Positions 31,687 through 41,157 of a stretch of DNA of 64,000 bases are shown here, piece after piece. A model generated the notes under the pieces. That model worked only from the letters and a program-made list of their open reading frames with translations. It was not told the DNA's origin and did no database searches. This DNA comes from Tsukamurella pseudospumae (GTDB lineage: Bacteria; Actinomycetota; Actinomycetes; Mycobacteriales; Mycobacteriaceae), in the NCBI RefSeq assembly GCF_001575205.1, contig NZ_LSRE01000010.1, positions 124,001-188,000 on the forward strand. The letters are read 5' to 3'. Each line of letters begins with the position of its first letter. Positions within the stretch are counted from its first letter, which is position 1. The position numbers and the translations under genes were made by a program.

Positions 31687-31812
31687 GGGCAGCTGGGCGC
31701 CGGGGAAGTGGCGCCGCTCTCCTTCCAAGTCTCTTGTGCAACTTTCGTCACATCAGTCACACGAGAAACAGTCAACCATCAATTGAGACTTTAGGAAAAT
31801 CTGCGGGGGTAT

Positions 31813-31829
31813 CGTTACCGAACCGTTAC
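31813..31829 (-). promoter_or_regulatory. Possible MtrA direct repeat upstream of the amidase-like gene
   Basis: On the minus strand GTAACG-N5-GTAACG is an 11-bp-phased direct repeat. MtrA sites in mycobacteria and corynebacteria are direct repeats of similar GTAAC-type hexamers, and MtrA controls cell-wall hydrolase genes. It lies 127 bp upstream of the start codon. Confidence 0.4.
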
Positions 31830-31844
31830 TCGAAGCGGCATGCT

Positions 31845-32924
31845 TCAGTCCTCGACGAACGCCGAATCCGCTTGCGCCGCATCCGAGTAGCGCAGCAGAG
31901 ACAGCACGGCCTGCGCGTCGGGCGCAGCCATCGGATCGGCGACGCAACCCTCCACTCGCGCCCGGACGGTGGCACCGTCGAGCCCGATCCCGAGGAAGAC
32001 GAGCACCGACTCGGGCCCGCCCCGGCCGCCCCGCTCCGGCGCCGTCCGCACGTGCCGGCCCACGGAGTGCACCTCCAGCCGCGTGCCGTCGGCGACGGTG
32101 ACGAAGCCCTTCGTCCGGAACACGCCGCGCGGCGGATCGACCAGCAACTCGGCCACCGCACGGGCGTCGAGGCGCCCGGCCGCCACGTCGACCGCGGAGT
32201 ACTCGTCGTGCAGGTGCCCGTGCTCCCCGGCGTGGTCGGGACCGTGGTCGTGCTCGTGCTCCCGCAGCGCTTCGTCGAGCGTGAGCTGGCGCGGGGTGCC
32301 GACGCGCTCGGCGGCGCGACGCGCGAGCACCTCCGGATCGATGAGCAGTTCGACGGGCACGACGGCGTCGACGGTGCGGACCACGGGCGCCGACGGTGCG
32401 TGTTCCCGGACCAGCGCACGCGCGGTGTCGGGGTCGTCGGCGAGATCGATCTTGTTGAGCACCACCAGGTCGGCGAGTGCCAGGTGGTGGCGTAGCGACG
32501 GGTGCCGCTCCATCGTGTCCGGGAGGTGCGCCGCGTCGGCCACGTAGACCAGGCCGCCGTAGTCGATCCGCGGGTCCGGCGCGAGCACCACGCGCCGCAC
32601 CATGGCCGCGGGCTCGGCGAGGCCCGACGCCTCGACCACGATGAGGTCGAGGCCGCGTCCGGCGAGCGTGCCGAGCACGTCCTCGAGTTCGTCGTCGTCG
32701 ACGGTGCAGCACACACAGCCGTTGCTCAGCGAGACGGTCCGCACCGATCCGCCGCCGGCCGCGCTCGAGACGAGCATCGCGTCGATGTTCACCGCGCCGA
32801 AATCGTTGACGACGACGCCGATCCGCGCCTCGCCCGCGCCGGAGAGCAGGTGGTTGAGCAGGGTCGACTTGCCGGCCCCGAGGTAGCCGGCGACCACGAC
32901 GACCGGGACGGCACGGGGGCTCAC
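31845..32924 (-). CDS. CobW/COG0523 metallochaperone GTPase
   Basis: A 359-residue G3E GTPase: P-loop GYLGAGKST, metal-binding NGCVCCTV (CxCC), [10 protein letters not shown], and guanine-specific VLNKIDL. A histidine-rich loop ([20 protein letters not shown], near 240) precedes the CobW_C domain and suggests zinc or another transition metal. It starts at GTG overlapping the trhO stop (GTGA), so the two are coupled. No Zur-like box was noticed. Confidence 0.92.
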   Translation of the reverse strand: MSPRAVPVVVVAGYLGAGKSTLLNHLLSGAGEARIGVVVNDFGAVNIDAMLVSSAAGGGSVRTVSLSNGCVCCTVDDDELEDVLGTLAGRGLDLIVVEASGLAEPAAMVRRVVLAPDPRIDYGGLVYVADAAHLPDTMERHPSLRHHLALADLVVLNKIDLADDPDTARALVREHAPSAPVVRTVDAVVPVELLIDPEVLARRAAERVGTPRQLTLDEALREHEHDHGPDHAGEHGHLHDEYSAVDVAAGRLDARAVAELLVDPPRGVFRTKGFVTVADGTRLEVHSVGRHVRTAPERGGRGGPESVLVFLGIGLDGATVRARVEGCVADPMAAPDAQAVLSLLRYSDAAQADSAFVED

Positions 32925-33769
32925 GATGCGCAGTCCTCGCACAGGACGGCGAGCTCCCGGTCCTGCGGCGGCGCGAGGTTCGCGACCCTCGAGGTGGGGG
33001 CGCCGCACTCCGCGCACCGTCCGATCCGCTTCGCGCCGTCGGAGAAGTCCACGCTCATCCGCCGGTCGAAGACGTACATCGAGCCCTCCCACAGCCCGCC
33101 GTCGCCGAATCGTTCGCCGTAGCGGGCGATCCCGCCGTCGAGCTGGTAGACCTCACCGAATCCGCGCGTGCGCATCACCGCGCTGAGCACCTCGCATCGG
33201 ACACCGCCGGTGCAGTAGGTGATCACCGGCCGGTCCTTGAGGTGGTCGTACTCCCCCGAGTCCAGGAGCGCGACGAAGTCCCGCGTCGTCCGCGCCGGCG
33301 TCACCACGGCGCCGGAGAACCGGCCGATCTCGGCCTCGATGGCGTTGCGGCCGTCGAAGAACACGGCATCGGGCTTCTCCGCGAGCAGCGCGTGCACCTC
33401 GTCGGGCGTCAGGTGCGCTCCCCCGCCGCGGACGCCGGCACCGTCGACCTCGATCTCGTCGGGGACGCCGAAGGTGACGATCTCGTCGCGCACCTTCACC
33501 GAGAGCTTCGGGAAGTCCGCGGCGGCGCCGTCGGACCACTTCACGTCGGCACCCTTGAAGGCCGGGTACTCGCGGGTGGCGCGCAGGTACCGCTTCACCG
33601 CGTGGATCTCACCGCCGACGGTGACGTTGATCCCGTGCCGGGAGACGATGATCCGGCCACGGAGACCGTTCGCCTCACACAGCGCCCGCTGCCACAGCCG
33701 GATCGCGTCCGGATCGGCCAGCGGGGCGAACACGTAGAACAGCACGATCTTGCCCATGACGCCCGCCAT
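32921..33769 (-). CDS. trhO: tRNA uridine-34 hydroxylase TrhO (rhodanese family)
   Basis: A 282-residue protein. An N-terminal acylphosphatase-like domain ([28 protein letters not shown]) precedes a rhodanese domain with active-site motif YCTGGVRCE and a C-terminal cysteine-rich segment (CAECG, CEDC) that may hold zinc. TrhO hydroxylates U34 of tRNA in the 5-methoxyuridine pathway. ATG 33769 has GGAGA just upstream; ATG 33757 is an alternative. Confidence 0.9.
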   Translation of the reverse strand: MAGVMGKIVLFYVFAPLADPDAIRLWQRALCEANGLRGRIIVSRHGINVTVGGEIHAVKRYLRATREYPAFKGADVKWSDGAAADFPKLSVKVRDEIVTFGVPDEIEVDGAGVRGGGAHLTPDEVHALLAEKPDAVFFDGRNAIEAEIGRFSGAVVTPARTTRDFVALLDSGEYDHLKDRPVITYCTGGVRCEVLSAVMRTRGFGEVYQLDGGIARYGERFGDGGLWEGSMYVFDRRMSVDFSDGAKRIGRCAECGAPTSRVANLAPPQDRELAVLCEDCAS

Positions 33770-33845
33770 TCTATCTCCGAGCGCCTTGCGCTCAGCCTGC
33801 GTCCAAGGGTTCCGACGGTGCCGCCCCTCGCCTTCAATGGCCCCC

Positions 33846-34874
33846 ATGCCTTTTCGCCTCCCCCGCCGGGTCCCGGAGCTGGCCACCGCGCTGGTCGCCG
33901 TCATCGGGATCGCGGCGTGCGCGCCGGCGACCGGACCCGCCTACGACCCGAGCGCGCCGATCCCCGACCGCGTGCCGGCGGGCACGGTCATCACCGTCGC
34001 CGATCAGCAGTCGATCCTCAAGACGATGCTCACCGCGTCCGGGGAGGCCCGGAACCTGCCGTTCACGGTGAAGTTCGCGGACTTCGCCGGCGGTCCCGCG
34101 ATCCTCGAGTCCTTCCGCGCCGACGCCGCACAGGTCGCGATCGTCGCCGATGTGCCGCCCATCCATGCGCAGATCGCCCGGTTCCCGAGCCCGATCATCA
34201 AGGCCTGGCAGCTCGAGCGCGGCGGGGTCTCAGTGGTGGCGAGGCCCGGCGTTGCGCTGCACTCCCCTGCCGACCTGCGCGGGCGCAAGATCGGCTACGC
34301 CGAGGGCACCGCGCACCAGGCGATGGTGCTGCGGCTGCTCCGCTCCGCGGGCCTGTCCAAGCACGACGTCCAGCTGGTCCCACTGCAGCTCACCGAGGTG
34401 GGTGAGGCGCTCGGCGCCGGCCAGATCGATATCGCGCCACTCATGGAGCCCATCAGCACCAAGTACCGGCTCGCGCACCCGGACGCGCAGGTCCTCCCGG
34501 ACGCCGTCTCGCAGGCGGCCCAATCGGGCCTGATGTTCCTCTACTCGCCGCGCTCCGCCCTGGCGGATCCTGCCCGCGCGGCCGCCCTGAAGCAACTCTC
34601 CGCGGCGATCGACCGCGCCCGCGCGTGGGCCGACGCGGACAAGGACCGCTGGATCGACACCTACTACACGCGCGCCCTGAAGATCCCCGCCGCTGTTGGC
34701 CGCATCGCCTACGACGGTCAGGGCACGTGGCGCGCCGTCCCGCTCGACCGCGCCCTCGTCGCCCGACAGCAGGAGACCATCGACACCCTCGCCGCCTTCG
34801 ACGAGATTCCCGGCGGCCGTATCTCGGCCGACGGATCCGTCGACTTCCGGTTCGCCACCCATCCCGCAACGTAA
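33846..34874 (+). CDS. SsuA/TauA-like sulfur-compound-binding lipoprotein
   Basis: A 342-residue lipoprotein with lipobox IAAC (VIGIAACAP), then a NitT/TauT-type binding fold ([47 protein letters not shown]). It would deliver a sulfonate or sulfate ester to the importer encoded next. It starts at ATG 33846 or the in-frame ATG 33837. It heads a five-gene run with a permease, an ATPase, an arylsulfatase and a TauD-type dioxygenase. Confidence 0.87.
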   Translation: MPFRLPRRVPELATALVAVIGIAACAPATGPAYDPSAPIPDRVPAGTVITVADQQSILKTMLTASGEARNLPFTVKFADFAGGPAILESFRADAAQVAIVADVPPIHAQIARFPSPIIKAWQLERGGVSVVARPGVALHSPADLRGRKIGYAEGTAHQAMVLRLLRSAGLSKHDVQLVPLQLTEVGEALGAGQIDIAPLMEPISTKYRLAHPDAQVLPDAVSQAAQSGLMFLYSPRSALADPARAAALKQLSAAIDRARAWADADKDRWIDTYYTRALKIPAAVGRIAYDGQGTWRAVPLDRALVARQQETIDTLAAFDEIPGGRISADGSVDFRFATHPAT

Positions 34875-34883
34875 GGGCATCCC

Positions 34884-35786
34884 GTGACCTCTCCCCCTAT
34901 CGGCAGTCCGATCGGCCGCCTCGGCAGCGGCCTCGCGCACGACTCCACTCCCGAGCAGCGCCCCGGAGCCCTCGACCCCGACCACGAACTGCTCCAGCGC
35001 CCGGCCGCCCGCCGCGCCCTCGTCGACTCCCGCCCGATCGGTGCCTGGATCCTCGCCGGCCCGGCGCTCGTCGTCGCGCTGTGGGCCGCGGGCTCCGCGA
35101 CCGGGCTCATCCCGGACACCGTCCTGTCCGCGCCGTGGACGGTCGCGCACACCGCCTGGAACCTCGCGGTCGACGGCTCGCTCTGGTCCAACATCCGGGC
35201 CTCCGCGCAGCGGGCGATCGTCGGCGGTGTGCTCGGCGTCGCCCTCGCTGTGACGCTGGCCCTGCTGTCCGGGCTCACGCGGCCCGGCGAGGCCCTCATC
35301 GACGGCACCGTGACCGTCTATCGCGCGATTCCCGCGCTCGCGCTGCTGCCGCTGTTCATCGTGTGGTTCGGCATCGGCGAGGAGATGAAGATCGTCCTCA
35401 TCACCCTCGCCGTCGCGACGCCGGTGTACCTCAACACCCACGCGGGGCTGCGCGGCATCGACCGGAAGTACGTGGAGCTGGCGGAGACCGTCGGCCTGAG
35501 CCGCGCGAAGTTCGTGCGCCACATCGCGATCCCCGGTGCACTGCCCGGCTTCTTCACGGGCCTGCGCCTCGGAGCGACGGTTGCCTGGCTCGCCCTCGTG
35601 GTGGTCGAACAGGTCGGCGCCTCCGACGGCATCGGCTACCTCATGTACAAGGCGCGACTGTACGGCCTCACCGATGTCATCGTCGTCGGCCTCGCCGTGT
35701 ACGCGCTCCTCGGCTTCAGCACCGACCTCATCGTCCGCTTCTCCGCACGAAAGGCCCTGTCATGGCAGAGCACTCTGGCCCGCTGA
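34884..35786 (+). CDS. ABC permease, SsuC/TauC family
   Basis: A 300-residue inner-membrane permease with six predicted helices and the EAA loop ELAETVGLSRAKFVRHIAIPGA that contacts the ATPase. It starts at GTG 34884, 9 nt after the binding-protein gene, and overlaps the ATPase gene by 25 bp. An N-terminal cytoplasmic tail of about 50 residues is longer than usual. Confidence 0.92.
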   Translation: MTSPPIGSPIGRLGSGLAHDSTPEQRPGALDPDHELLQRPAARRALVDSRPIGAWILAGPALVVALWAAGSATGLIPDTVLSAPWTVAHTAWNLAVDGSLWSNIRASAQRAIVGGVLGVALAVTLALLSGLTRPGEALIDGTVTVYRAIPALALLPLFIVWFGIGEEMKIVLITLAVATPVYLNTHAGLRGIDRKYVELAETVGLSRAKFVRHIAIPGALPGFFTGLRLGATVAWLALVVVEQVGASDGIGYLMYKARLYGLTDVIVVGLAVYALLGFSTDLIVRFSARKALSWQSTLAR

Positions 35787-36538
35787 GCACGTCCACCGCG
35801 ACCTCCGATTCCGATGGGCCGGTGATCGAAGCGCGGAATCTGGTGCGCGGCTTCGACGGCCGCGCCGTCCTCCGCGGAGTGGATCTGACGATCCGGCGCG
35901 GCGAGTTCGTCGCCCTCCTGGGCCGCTCCGGGTCCGGCAAGTCGACGCTCCTGCGCGCCATCGCCGGGCTCGACGACGGCGTCCCCGGATCCGGTGTGCT
36001 CGAGGTCGATCCGCGGCGCGCCGTCGTGTTCCAGGACTCGCGACTCCTGCCCTGGTCCCGCGTGTTGGACAACGTGATCCTCGGTCTGGCCGGCGCCGAC
36101 GCAGGCGATGTCGGGCGCGAACTGCTCCGCGAGGTGGAGTTGGAGGGCCGTGAGCGGGCGTGGCCGCGCGAGCTGTCGGGCGGACAGCAGCAGCGCGTCG
36201 CGCTCGCTCGCAGCCTGGTCCGCGAGCCCGCCGTGCTCCTGGCGGACGAGCCCTTCGGCGCGCTCGACGCGCTGACCAAACTGAAGATGCACGACCTGCT
36301 CCGCCGACTCGTGGCCCGGCACCGGCCCGGGGTCCTGCTCATCACGCACGACGTCGACGAGGCCATCGCCCTCGCCGATCGGATCCTCGTGCTGGACCAC
36401 GGAATCCTGTCGGTCGACGTCACCGTCGACGACGGTGCCGGACGCCGGCCCGGCGAGCCCGGCTTCGCGGAGTTGCGCGGCAAGCTCCTCGACGCCCTGG
36501 GCGTCGAGGAGGAGCGGACGGTGGCCGCCACCGCATGA
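35762..36538 (+). CDS. ABC ATPase, SsuB/TauB family
   Basis: A 258-residue ATPase: Walker A GRSGSGKST, Q-loop VFQDSRLLPW, signature LSGGQQQR, Walker B VLLADEPFGALDA, H-loop ITHDVDEA. The QDSRLLPW form is typical of the nitrate/sulfonate/taurine group. It ends with ATGA overlap into the sulfatase gene, so uptake and hydrolysis are translationally linked. Confidence 0.94.
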   Translation: MAEHSGPLSTSTATSDSDGPVIEARNLVRGFDGRAVLRGVDLTIRRGEFVALLGRSGSGKSTLLRAIAGLDDGVPGSGVLEVDPRRAVVFQDSRLLPWSRVLDNVILGLAGADAGDVGRELLREVELEGRERAWPRELSGGQQQRVALARSLVREPAVLLADEPFGALDALTKLKMHDLLRRLVARHRPGVLLITHDVDEAIALADRILVLDHGILSVDVTVDDGAGRRPGEPGFAELRGKLLDALGVEEERTVAATA

Positions 36539-38841
36539 CGATCCCCGATCACGCCCGCGGCTACGACGGTTTCACCGGGCGGATCGGCCGCTCGGAGGCG
36601 GACTCGGAACCCGCCTGGCCGGCACAGGTGAGGGCCCGTCCTCATGCGCCGAACATCATCGTCGTCCTCGTCGACGACATGGGCTTCTCCGACATCGGCC
36701 CGTACGGCTCGGAGATCCCCACCCCGCACCTCGACGCCCTCGCTGAGCGCGGGGTCGTGTCGACGAATCACCACACGACGCCGGTGTGCTCGCCGGCCCG
36801 CGCCGCCCTGCTCACCGGCCTGAATCCGCACCGCGCGGGCTACGGCTCGGTGGCCAACTCCGATCCGGGCTTCCCGAACCTACGGCTGAGCCTGGCCGAC
36901 GACGTGCTCACCCTGCCGGAGATCCTCCGCGGGGCCGGGTACGCCACCTACGCCGTCGGCAAGTGGCACCTCGCGAAGGACTCGCGGCTCGGGCCGGACG
37001 CCGACCGCTCGGCGTGGCCCTTGCAACGCGGCTTCGATCACTACTACGGCTCACTCGAGGGCCTGAACTCCTTCTTCCACCCGAACCAGCTGGTGCGCGA
37101 CAACACCGTCGACCCCGTGACCGAGTATCCCGAGGGCTTCTACGTCACCGACGCCCTCACCGACACCGCGGTCTCCTGGATCCAGGATCTCCGGGCGCAC
37201 GACGCCGACAAGCCCTTCTTCCTCTACTTCGCGCACATCGCGATGCACGGCCCGCTGCAGGTGAAGGCCGAGGACCTGCGCCGCGGGGACCTCGACTACG
37301 CCCGCGGCTGGGACGCGGTGCGGCAGGAGCGGTTCGCCCGACAGCAGGAGCTGGGCCTGTTCGGCCCCGATGTCCGACCCGCTCATCGCAACAGCGAGCC
37401 CGGCTACGACGTGCCGCCCTGGAACGAGCTGGATCCCGAGCGGCGGCGGCGCTTCGCGCGGTACATGCAGGTCTACGCGGCGATGGTCCGCACCGTCGAC
37501 GACAGCCTGGGCCGGCTGCTGGAGACCGTCGAGCAACTCGGCGAGCTCGACAACACGATCGTCGTCTTCACCTCCGACAACGGCGGCACCGCCGAGGGCG
37601 GGCCCGAGGGAACCCGCAGCTACTTCGCCGAGTTCGTGAAGTTCGCCGACGGCGTCGGCCCCGACGGCTGGGAGGGCGACGTCGATCACCCGGAGGAGCT
37701 CATCGGCACCGCCCGGCTCGGCGTGCACTACCCCCGCGGGTGGGGGCAGGTCTCCAACACGCCCTTCCGGTTCTACAAGGGCCAGACCTTCGCAGGCGGC
37801 GTGCGCGTGCCCTTCGTGCTGTCCTGGCCGGCGGGTCTCCCGGGGGCGCGCGGGGTCCGCGAGCAGTTCTCCTTCGTCACCGACGTCGCTCCGACTCTGC
37901 TCGACCTCGCTGGGGCCTCCACGCCCGCGCTCCGGTACGGGGTTCCTGCCCAGGAGCGCGACGGGCTCTCCCAGCGGGCCGCCTGGAGCGATGCCGCAGC
38001 GCCGTCGGCCCGCACACGCCAGTACTCGGAGTTCCGCGGACACCGCGGCTACTACCGCGACGGCTGGAAGTTGCTGAGCCTGCACGGCCGGGGCGATGAC
38101 CCGCTCGCGCCGCGCTGGCAGCTCTTCGACAACCGGTCCGACCCGGCGGAGACCACCGACCTCGCCGAGCGACATCCCGACCTCGTCGCCGAGTTGGCCG
38201 CCGAGTGGGAGCACGAGGCCTGGCGGAACACGGTCTTCCCGATCGTGATCGACGGCTCCACCCGCAATCCTGCGGAGAGGCGCCTCGCCGATCCCGTGCG
38301 TCTCCTGCCCGGCACGCCCGTGCTCGAGCGGTACCGCTCGGCGAAACTCGTGCAGTACCGGGACTTCCGCGTCGACATCGACGTCGAGTTCGCCGACGGC
38401 GCCGACGGCGTCCTCGTCGCGCACGGCGACGCGCTGGGCGGCTACCTCGTCTACATCGAGGACGGAGCGGTCGTCGTCGGCTACAACGCCTACGGCCGGT
38501 ACGCGGAGGCCCGCTCGGGCCCCGTCGAGCCGGGCCGGCGCACCGTCTCCCTGACTGCGACGGTGCGCTCGAACCTGCGCTGGGACCTCACCATCGAGGT
38601 CGACGGTGCCCCTGCCGCCCACCTCGACGACCGCGTCCAGCTCATCGGGATGGCGCCGTGGACCGGGATCTCCGTGGGCCTGGACGCCCGCGGGCCGGTC
38701 TCCTGGGAGGTGCGCGAGCGCCGCGGCGTGTTCCCGTACTCCGGTGCGCTGCACACGGTCACGTACACGCCCGGGGCGGTGGGCGTACCGCCGGAGGACA
38801 TCGACCGCCTGCAGCAGGAGGCCGAGGAAGAAGCCGACTGA
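36535..38841 (+). CDS. Arylsulfatase, cysteine-type (formylglycine-dependent)
   Basis: A 768-residue type I sulfatase. The modification motif C85-SPAR-89 would be converted to formylglycine by a generating enzyme not encoded in this window. Metal-binding segments VLVDDMGFSDIG and FTSDNGG, and KWHL, are intact. There is no signal peptide, so it works in the cytoplasm on imported sulfate esters. About 180 C-terminal residues (590-768) form an extra beta-rich domain, as in AtsD-like mycobacterial sulfatases. It is coupled to the ABC transporter and followed by a TauD-type gene. Confidence 0.92.
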   Translation: MTIPDHARGYDGFTGRIGRSEADSEPAWPAQVRARPHAPNIIVVLVDDMGFSDIGPYGSEIPTPHLDALAERGVVSTNHHTTPVCSPARAALLTGLNPHRAGYGSVANSDPGFPNLRLSLADDVLTLPEILRGAGYATYAVGKWHLAKDSRLGPDADRSAWPLQRGFDHYYGSLEGLNSFFHPNQLVRDNTVDPVTEYPEGFYVTDALTDTAVSWIQDLRAHDADKPFFLYFAHIAMHGPLQVKAEDLRRGDLDYARGWDAVRQERFARQQELGLFGPDVRPAHRNSEPGYDVPPWNELDPERRRRFARYMQVYAAMVRTVDDSLGRLLETVEQLGELDNTIVVFTSDNGGTAEGGPEGTRSYFAEFVKFADGVGPDGWEGDVDHPEELIGTARLGVHYPRGWGQVSNTPFRFYKGQTFAGGVRVPFVLSWPAGLPGARGVREQFSFVTDVAPTLLDLAGASTPALRYGVPAQERDGLSQRAAWSDAAAPSARTRQYSEFRGHRGYYRDGWKLLSLHGRGDDPLAPRWQLFDNRSDPAETTDLAERHPDLVAELAAEWEHEAWRNTVFPIVIDGSTRNPAERRLADPVRLLPGTPVLERYRSAKLVQYRDFRVDIDVEFADGADGVLVAHGDALGGYLVYIEDGAVVVGYNAYGRYAEARSGPVEPGRRTVSLTATVRSNLRWDLTIEVDGAPAAHLDDRVQLIGMAPWTGISVGLDARGPVSWEVRERRGVFPYSGALHTVTYTPGAVGVPPEDIDRLQQEAEEEAD

Positions 38842-38934
38842 GGGTTCCACGCCCGCTGAACGCAACCCTGGCACCGTCGGACCCGATCGGGTGAGCTGGA
38901 TGCACCACGCACGCTACGGATTCCGGAGGCCTCC

Positions 38935-39855
38935 ATGACCGCAACGCTCGAACCCACCACGACCGCCGCGCCTGCGATCACCGTGACCCGCCTCAGCGAG
39001 CACATCGGGGCGATCGTGCACGGCGTGCGGCTCGGCGGCGACATCGACGACGCGACCGCCGAGACGATCCTCGATCTGCTCGCCGAGCACGAGGTGATCT
39101 TCTTCCGCGACCAGCAGCACCTCGACGATGCCGGCCAGCACGCGTTCGCGGCCCGCCTGGGCGTACCGACGACGCCGCATCCGACAGTGCGCTCGGATTC
39201 GGATCTGCTCCCGATCGAGGGCGCGGCGAACAGCTGGCACACCGACGTCTCCTTCGTCGACCGGGTACCGAAGGCGTCGATCCTGCGCCCGATCACGCTG
39301 CCGCCGCACGGCGGGAACACGACCTGGGCGTCCACCACGCGTGCCTACGACCGGCTGCCGGAGCCGCTCAAGGCGCTCGCCGAGAACCTGCGCGCGCGGC
39401 ACACCAACGACTACGACTACGCCGGCCACAACGCCACCTACCAGCGCGCCGAGTACCACCGCGAGTTCATCCGCAACATCTTCGAGGCCGAGCACCCCGT
39501 CGTGCGCGTGCACCCGGAGACGGGCCGCCGGTCGCTCCTGCTGGGCCACTTCGTGAAGTCCTTCGCGGGCCTGAGCACGCAGGACTCGGCGCCGATCCTC
39601 GCGCTGCTCCAGCGGCGGATCGAGAACCCGGACAACACCGTCCGCTGGGCGTGGCAGCCGGGCGACGTCGCGATCTGGGACAACCGCTCCACCCAGCACT
39701 TCGGCATCAACGATTACGGCGACCACAAGCGCCTGCTGCGCCGAGTGACGCTCGCGGGCGACCTGCCCGTCGGCGTCGACGGCCGGGAGGGCGTGGCGCT
39801 CAAGGGCGATGCCTCGGACTACGCGCCCGTGACCCCCGCGCGCTCGCGGGGCTGA
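38935..39855 (+). CDS. TauD/AtsK-type Fe(II)/2-oxoglutarate dioxygenase
   Basis: A 306-residue dioxygenase with facial triad WHTDVSF (H, D) and RSTQHFG (H), and the 2-oxoglutarate-binding arginine in RLLRRVTL. Relatives oxidise taurine or alkyl sulfates to release sulfite or sulfate (TauD, AtsK, Rv3406). GGAGG stands just before the ATG. A 93-bp gap after the sulfatase gene contains a GCACCGTCGG copy. Its 3' end overlaps the convergent hydrolase gene by 37 bp. Confidence 0.92.
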   Translation: MTATLEPTTTAAPAITVTRLSEHIGAIVHGVRLGGDIDDATAETILDLLAEHEVIFFRDQQHLDDAGQHAFAARLGVPTTPHPTVRSDSDLLPIEGAANSWHTDVSFVDRVPKASILRPITLPPHGGNTTWASTTRAYDRLPEPLKALAENLRARHTNDYDYAGHNATYQRAEYHREFIRNIFEAEHPVVRVHPETGRRSLLLGHFVKSFAGLSTQDSAPILALLQRRIENPDNTVRWAWQPGDVAIWDNRSTQHFGINDYGDHKRLLRRVTLAGDLPVGVDGREGVALKGDASDYAPVTPARSRG

Positions 39856-41105
39856 TCCAGCCAGTTCAGGATCCGCTCGTAGACGGCGTCCGAGCGGAGC
39901 AGGGTGAAGTGATGGGCTCCGCCGAGGTGCATCCCCGCCTCGGCGGTGAACCCGATGCGGCGGGCCTTTCCTCGGCCCGCCGCACTCGGCGCGAGCACGA
40001 GCCCGTCGCCCAGGAGGCGCCCCACCGGGTGCCGCGCGTCGCGGGTGAAGGTGGCCGCGACGAAGTAGTGCCCCGCGCCCTCCAGGAGCGGGATCTCCGC
40101 CGCGGCGGCGGCGCCGAGCGCGTCCGCCTCGCGGCCGCGCCAGTCCTCGTCGACGATCGAACCCCCGCGAAGGTCGCGGATCCCCGCGCTGCGCCGCCGC
40201 AGCAACCGGCCGAAGGGCGCGGTCTCCGGGACCGCGGCGAGCGCGGAGCTGCCGTAGTGCGCCGCCTGCTCCAGCGGGGCGCCCAGGTGCGGAGTCCCCA
40301 GGCTGACGGTGGTCGATACCGCTGCGGGCCAGGCCATCACGGCCTCGGCGGCCTGATGCGCCGCGCTGCGGGCCACCAGGCCGCCCATGGAGTGCCCGAC
40401 CAGCACGAGGTCGGTGACCGGCACCGGCCACGTCGCGACGAGGCGTTCGAGCAGCTCCGCCAGGTCCCGCCCGTTGTCGCTGATGTGCCGACCGCTGTTG
40501 TAGCGCACGTAGACCGGCGTGTATCCGAGGTCCACCGCCAGCCGCACGCCGTAGTCGTCGGCCTCAAGACCGCCGACGCCCCAGGCGTGCTCGGTCTCGG
40601 TGAGCCCGTGCAGCAGCACCACCACGCGACCCGTCGCGCCGTCGAAGACCTCCGTCGGATCCAGTCGGCCGGGCGGGACGGGCCTCTCACCCAGGTGGAC
40701 GACGGCGCCGTCGACGCGGACCGTGACGGGGTCCGCTGCGAGCGGTGAGCCCTGGTCCTCGAGGTCGTCGCCGATGAGCCCGAGGACCGCGCCGATCAGC
40801 GCGGCGCCCTTGGCCGTCTCCGACGGTGGCCGGTCCCCCGGCCAGTCCGCGCCGATCGCCGCGACCCGGCCGACGGTGCGCGCGACGGTGCTGATGGTCG
40901 CGTAGACGCCGTCGGTGATGCCGTCGTGCAGCGCGCGGACCGGCGCGACCGCGGGGCCGACGCCGAGCCGCACGTAGCGGAAGACCCGGTCCGAGATGGC
41001 CCGGTGCACGCCGTGGATCCCGTCCGCCGTGCCCGCGACCTCGCTGCAGCCCAGCTCAGCGAGAGCGCGCACCTCGGCGCGGCGACGATCCTCCACAACA
41101 CTCAT
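39819..41105 (-). CDS. Alpha/beta hydrolase (lipase/esterase-like)
   Basis: A 428-residue cytoplasmic hydrolase. An N-terminal helical region of about 150 residues precedes the hydrolase fold: oxyanion loop VVVLLHGLTETEHAW, nucleophile elbow LVGHSMGGLVARS, LGTPHLGAPLE, and a late histidine in GAHHFTLLR. Substrate is unknown. The ATG at 41105 lies just after a clear -10, with a palindromic operator across the promoter, so expression is probably regulated by a factor encoded elsewhere. Confidence 0.87.
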   Translation of the reverse strand: MSVVEDRRRAEVRALAELGCSEVAGTADGIHGVHRAISDRVFRYVRLGVGPAVAPVRALHDGITDGVYATISTVARTVGRVAAIGADWPGDRPPSETAKGAALIGAVLGLIGDDLEDQGSPLAADPVTVRVDGAVVHLGERPVPPGRLDPTEVFDGATGRVVVLLHGLTETEHAWGVGGLEADDYGVRLAVDLGYTPVYVRYNSGRHISDNGRDLAELLERLVATWPVPVTDLVLVGHSMGGLVARSAAHQAAEAVMAWPAAVSTTVSLGTPHLGAPLEQAAHYGSSALAAVPETAPFGRLLRRRSAGIRDLRGGSIVDEDWRGREADALGAAAAAEIPLLEGAGHYFVAATFTRDARHPVGRLLGDGLVLAPSAAGRGKARRIGFTAEAGMHLGGAHHFTLLRSDAVYERILNWLDQPRERAGVTGA

Positions 41106-41109
41106 GAAG

Positions 41110-41143
41110 ATCGAGTGTACGAGTGTGCACTCGATTCTGTCCA
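41110..41143 (-). promoter_or_regulatory. Promoter and palindromic operator of the hydrolase gene
   Basis: On the minus strand TGGACA (41143-41138), an 18-bp spacer and TACACT (41119-41114) form a good promoter whose start would fall a few bases before the ATG. ATCGAGTG (41110-41117) and CACTCGAT (41128-41135) are perfect inverted arms, with an inner GAGTG-TG-CACTC palindrome, covering the -10 and spacer. Confidence 0.65.
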
Positions 41144-41157
41144 GTGGTGTGAGCCGC

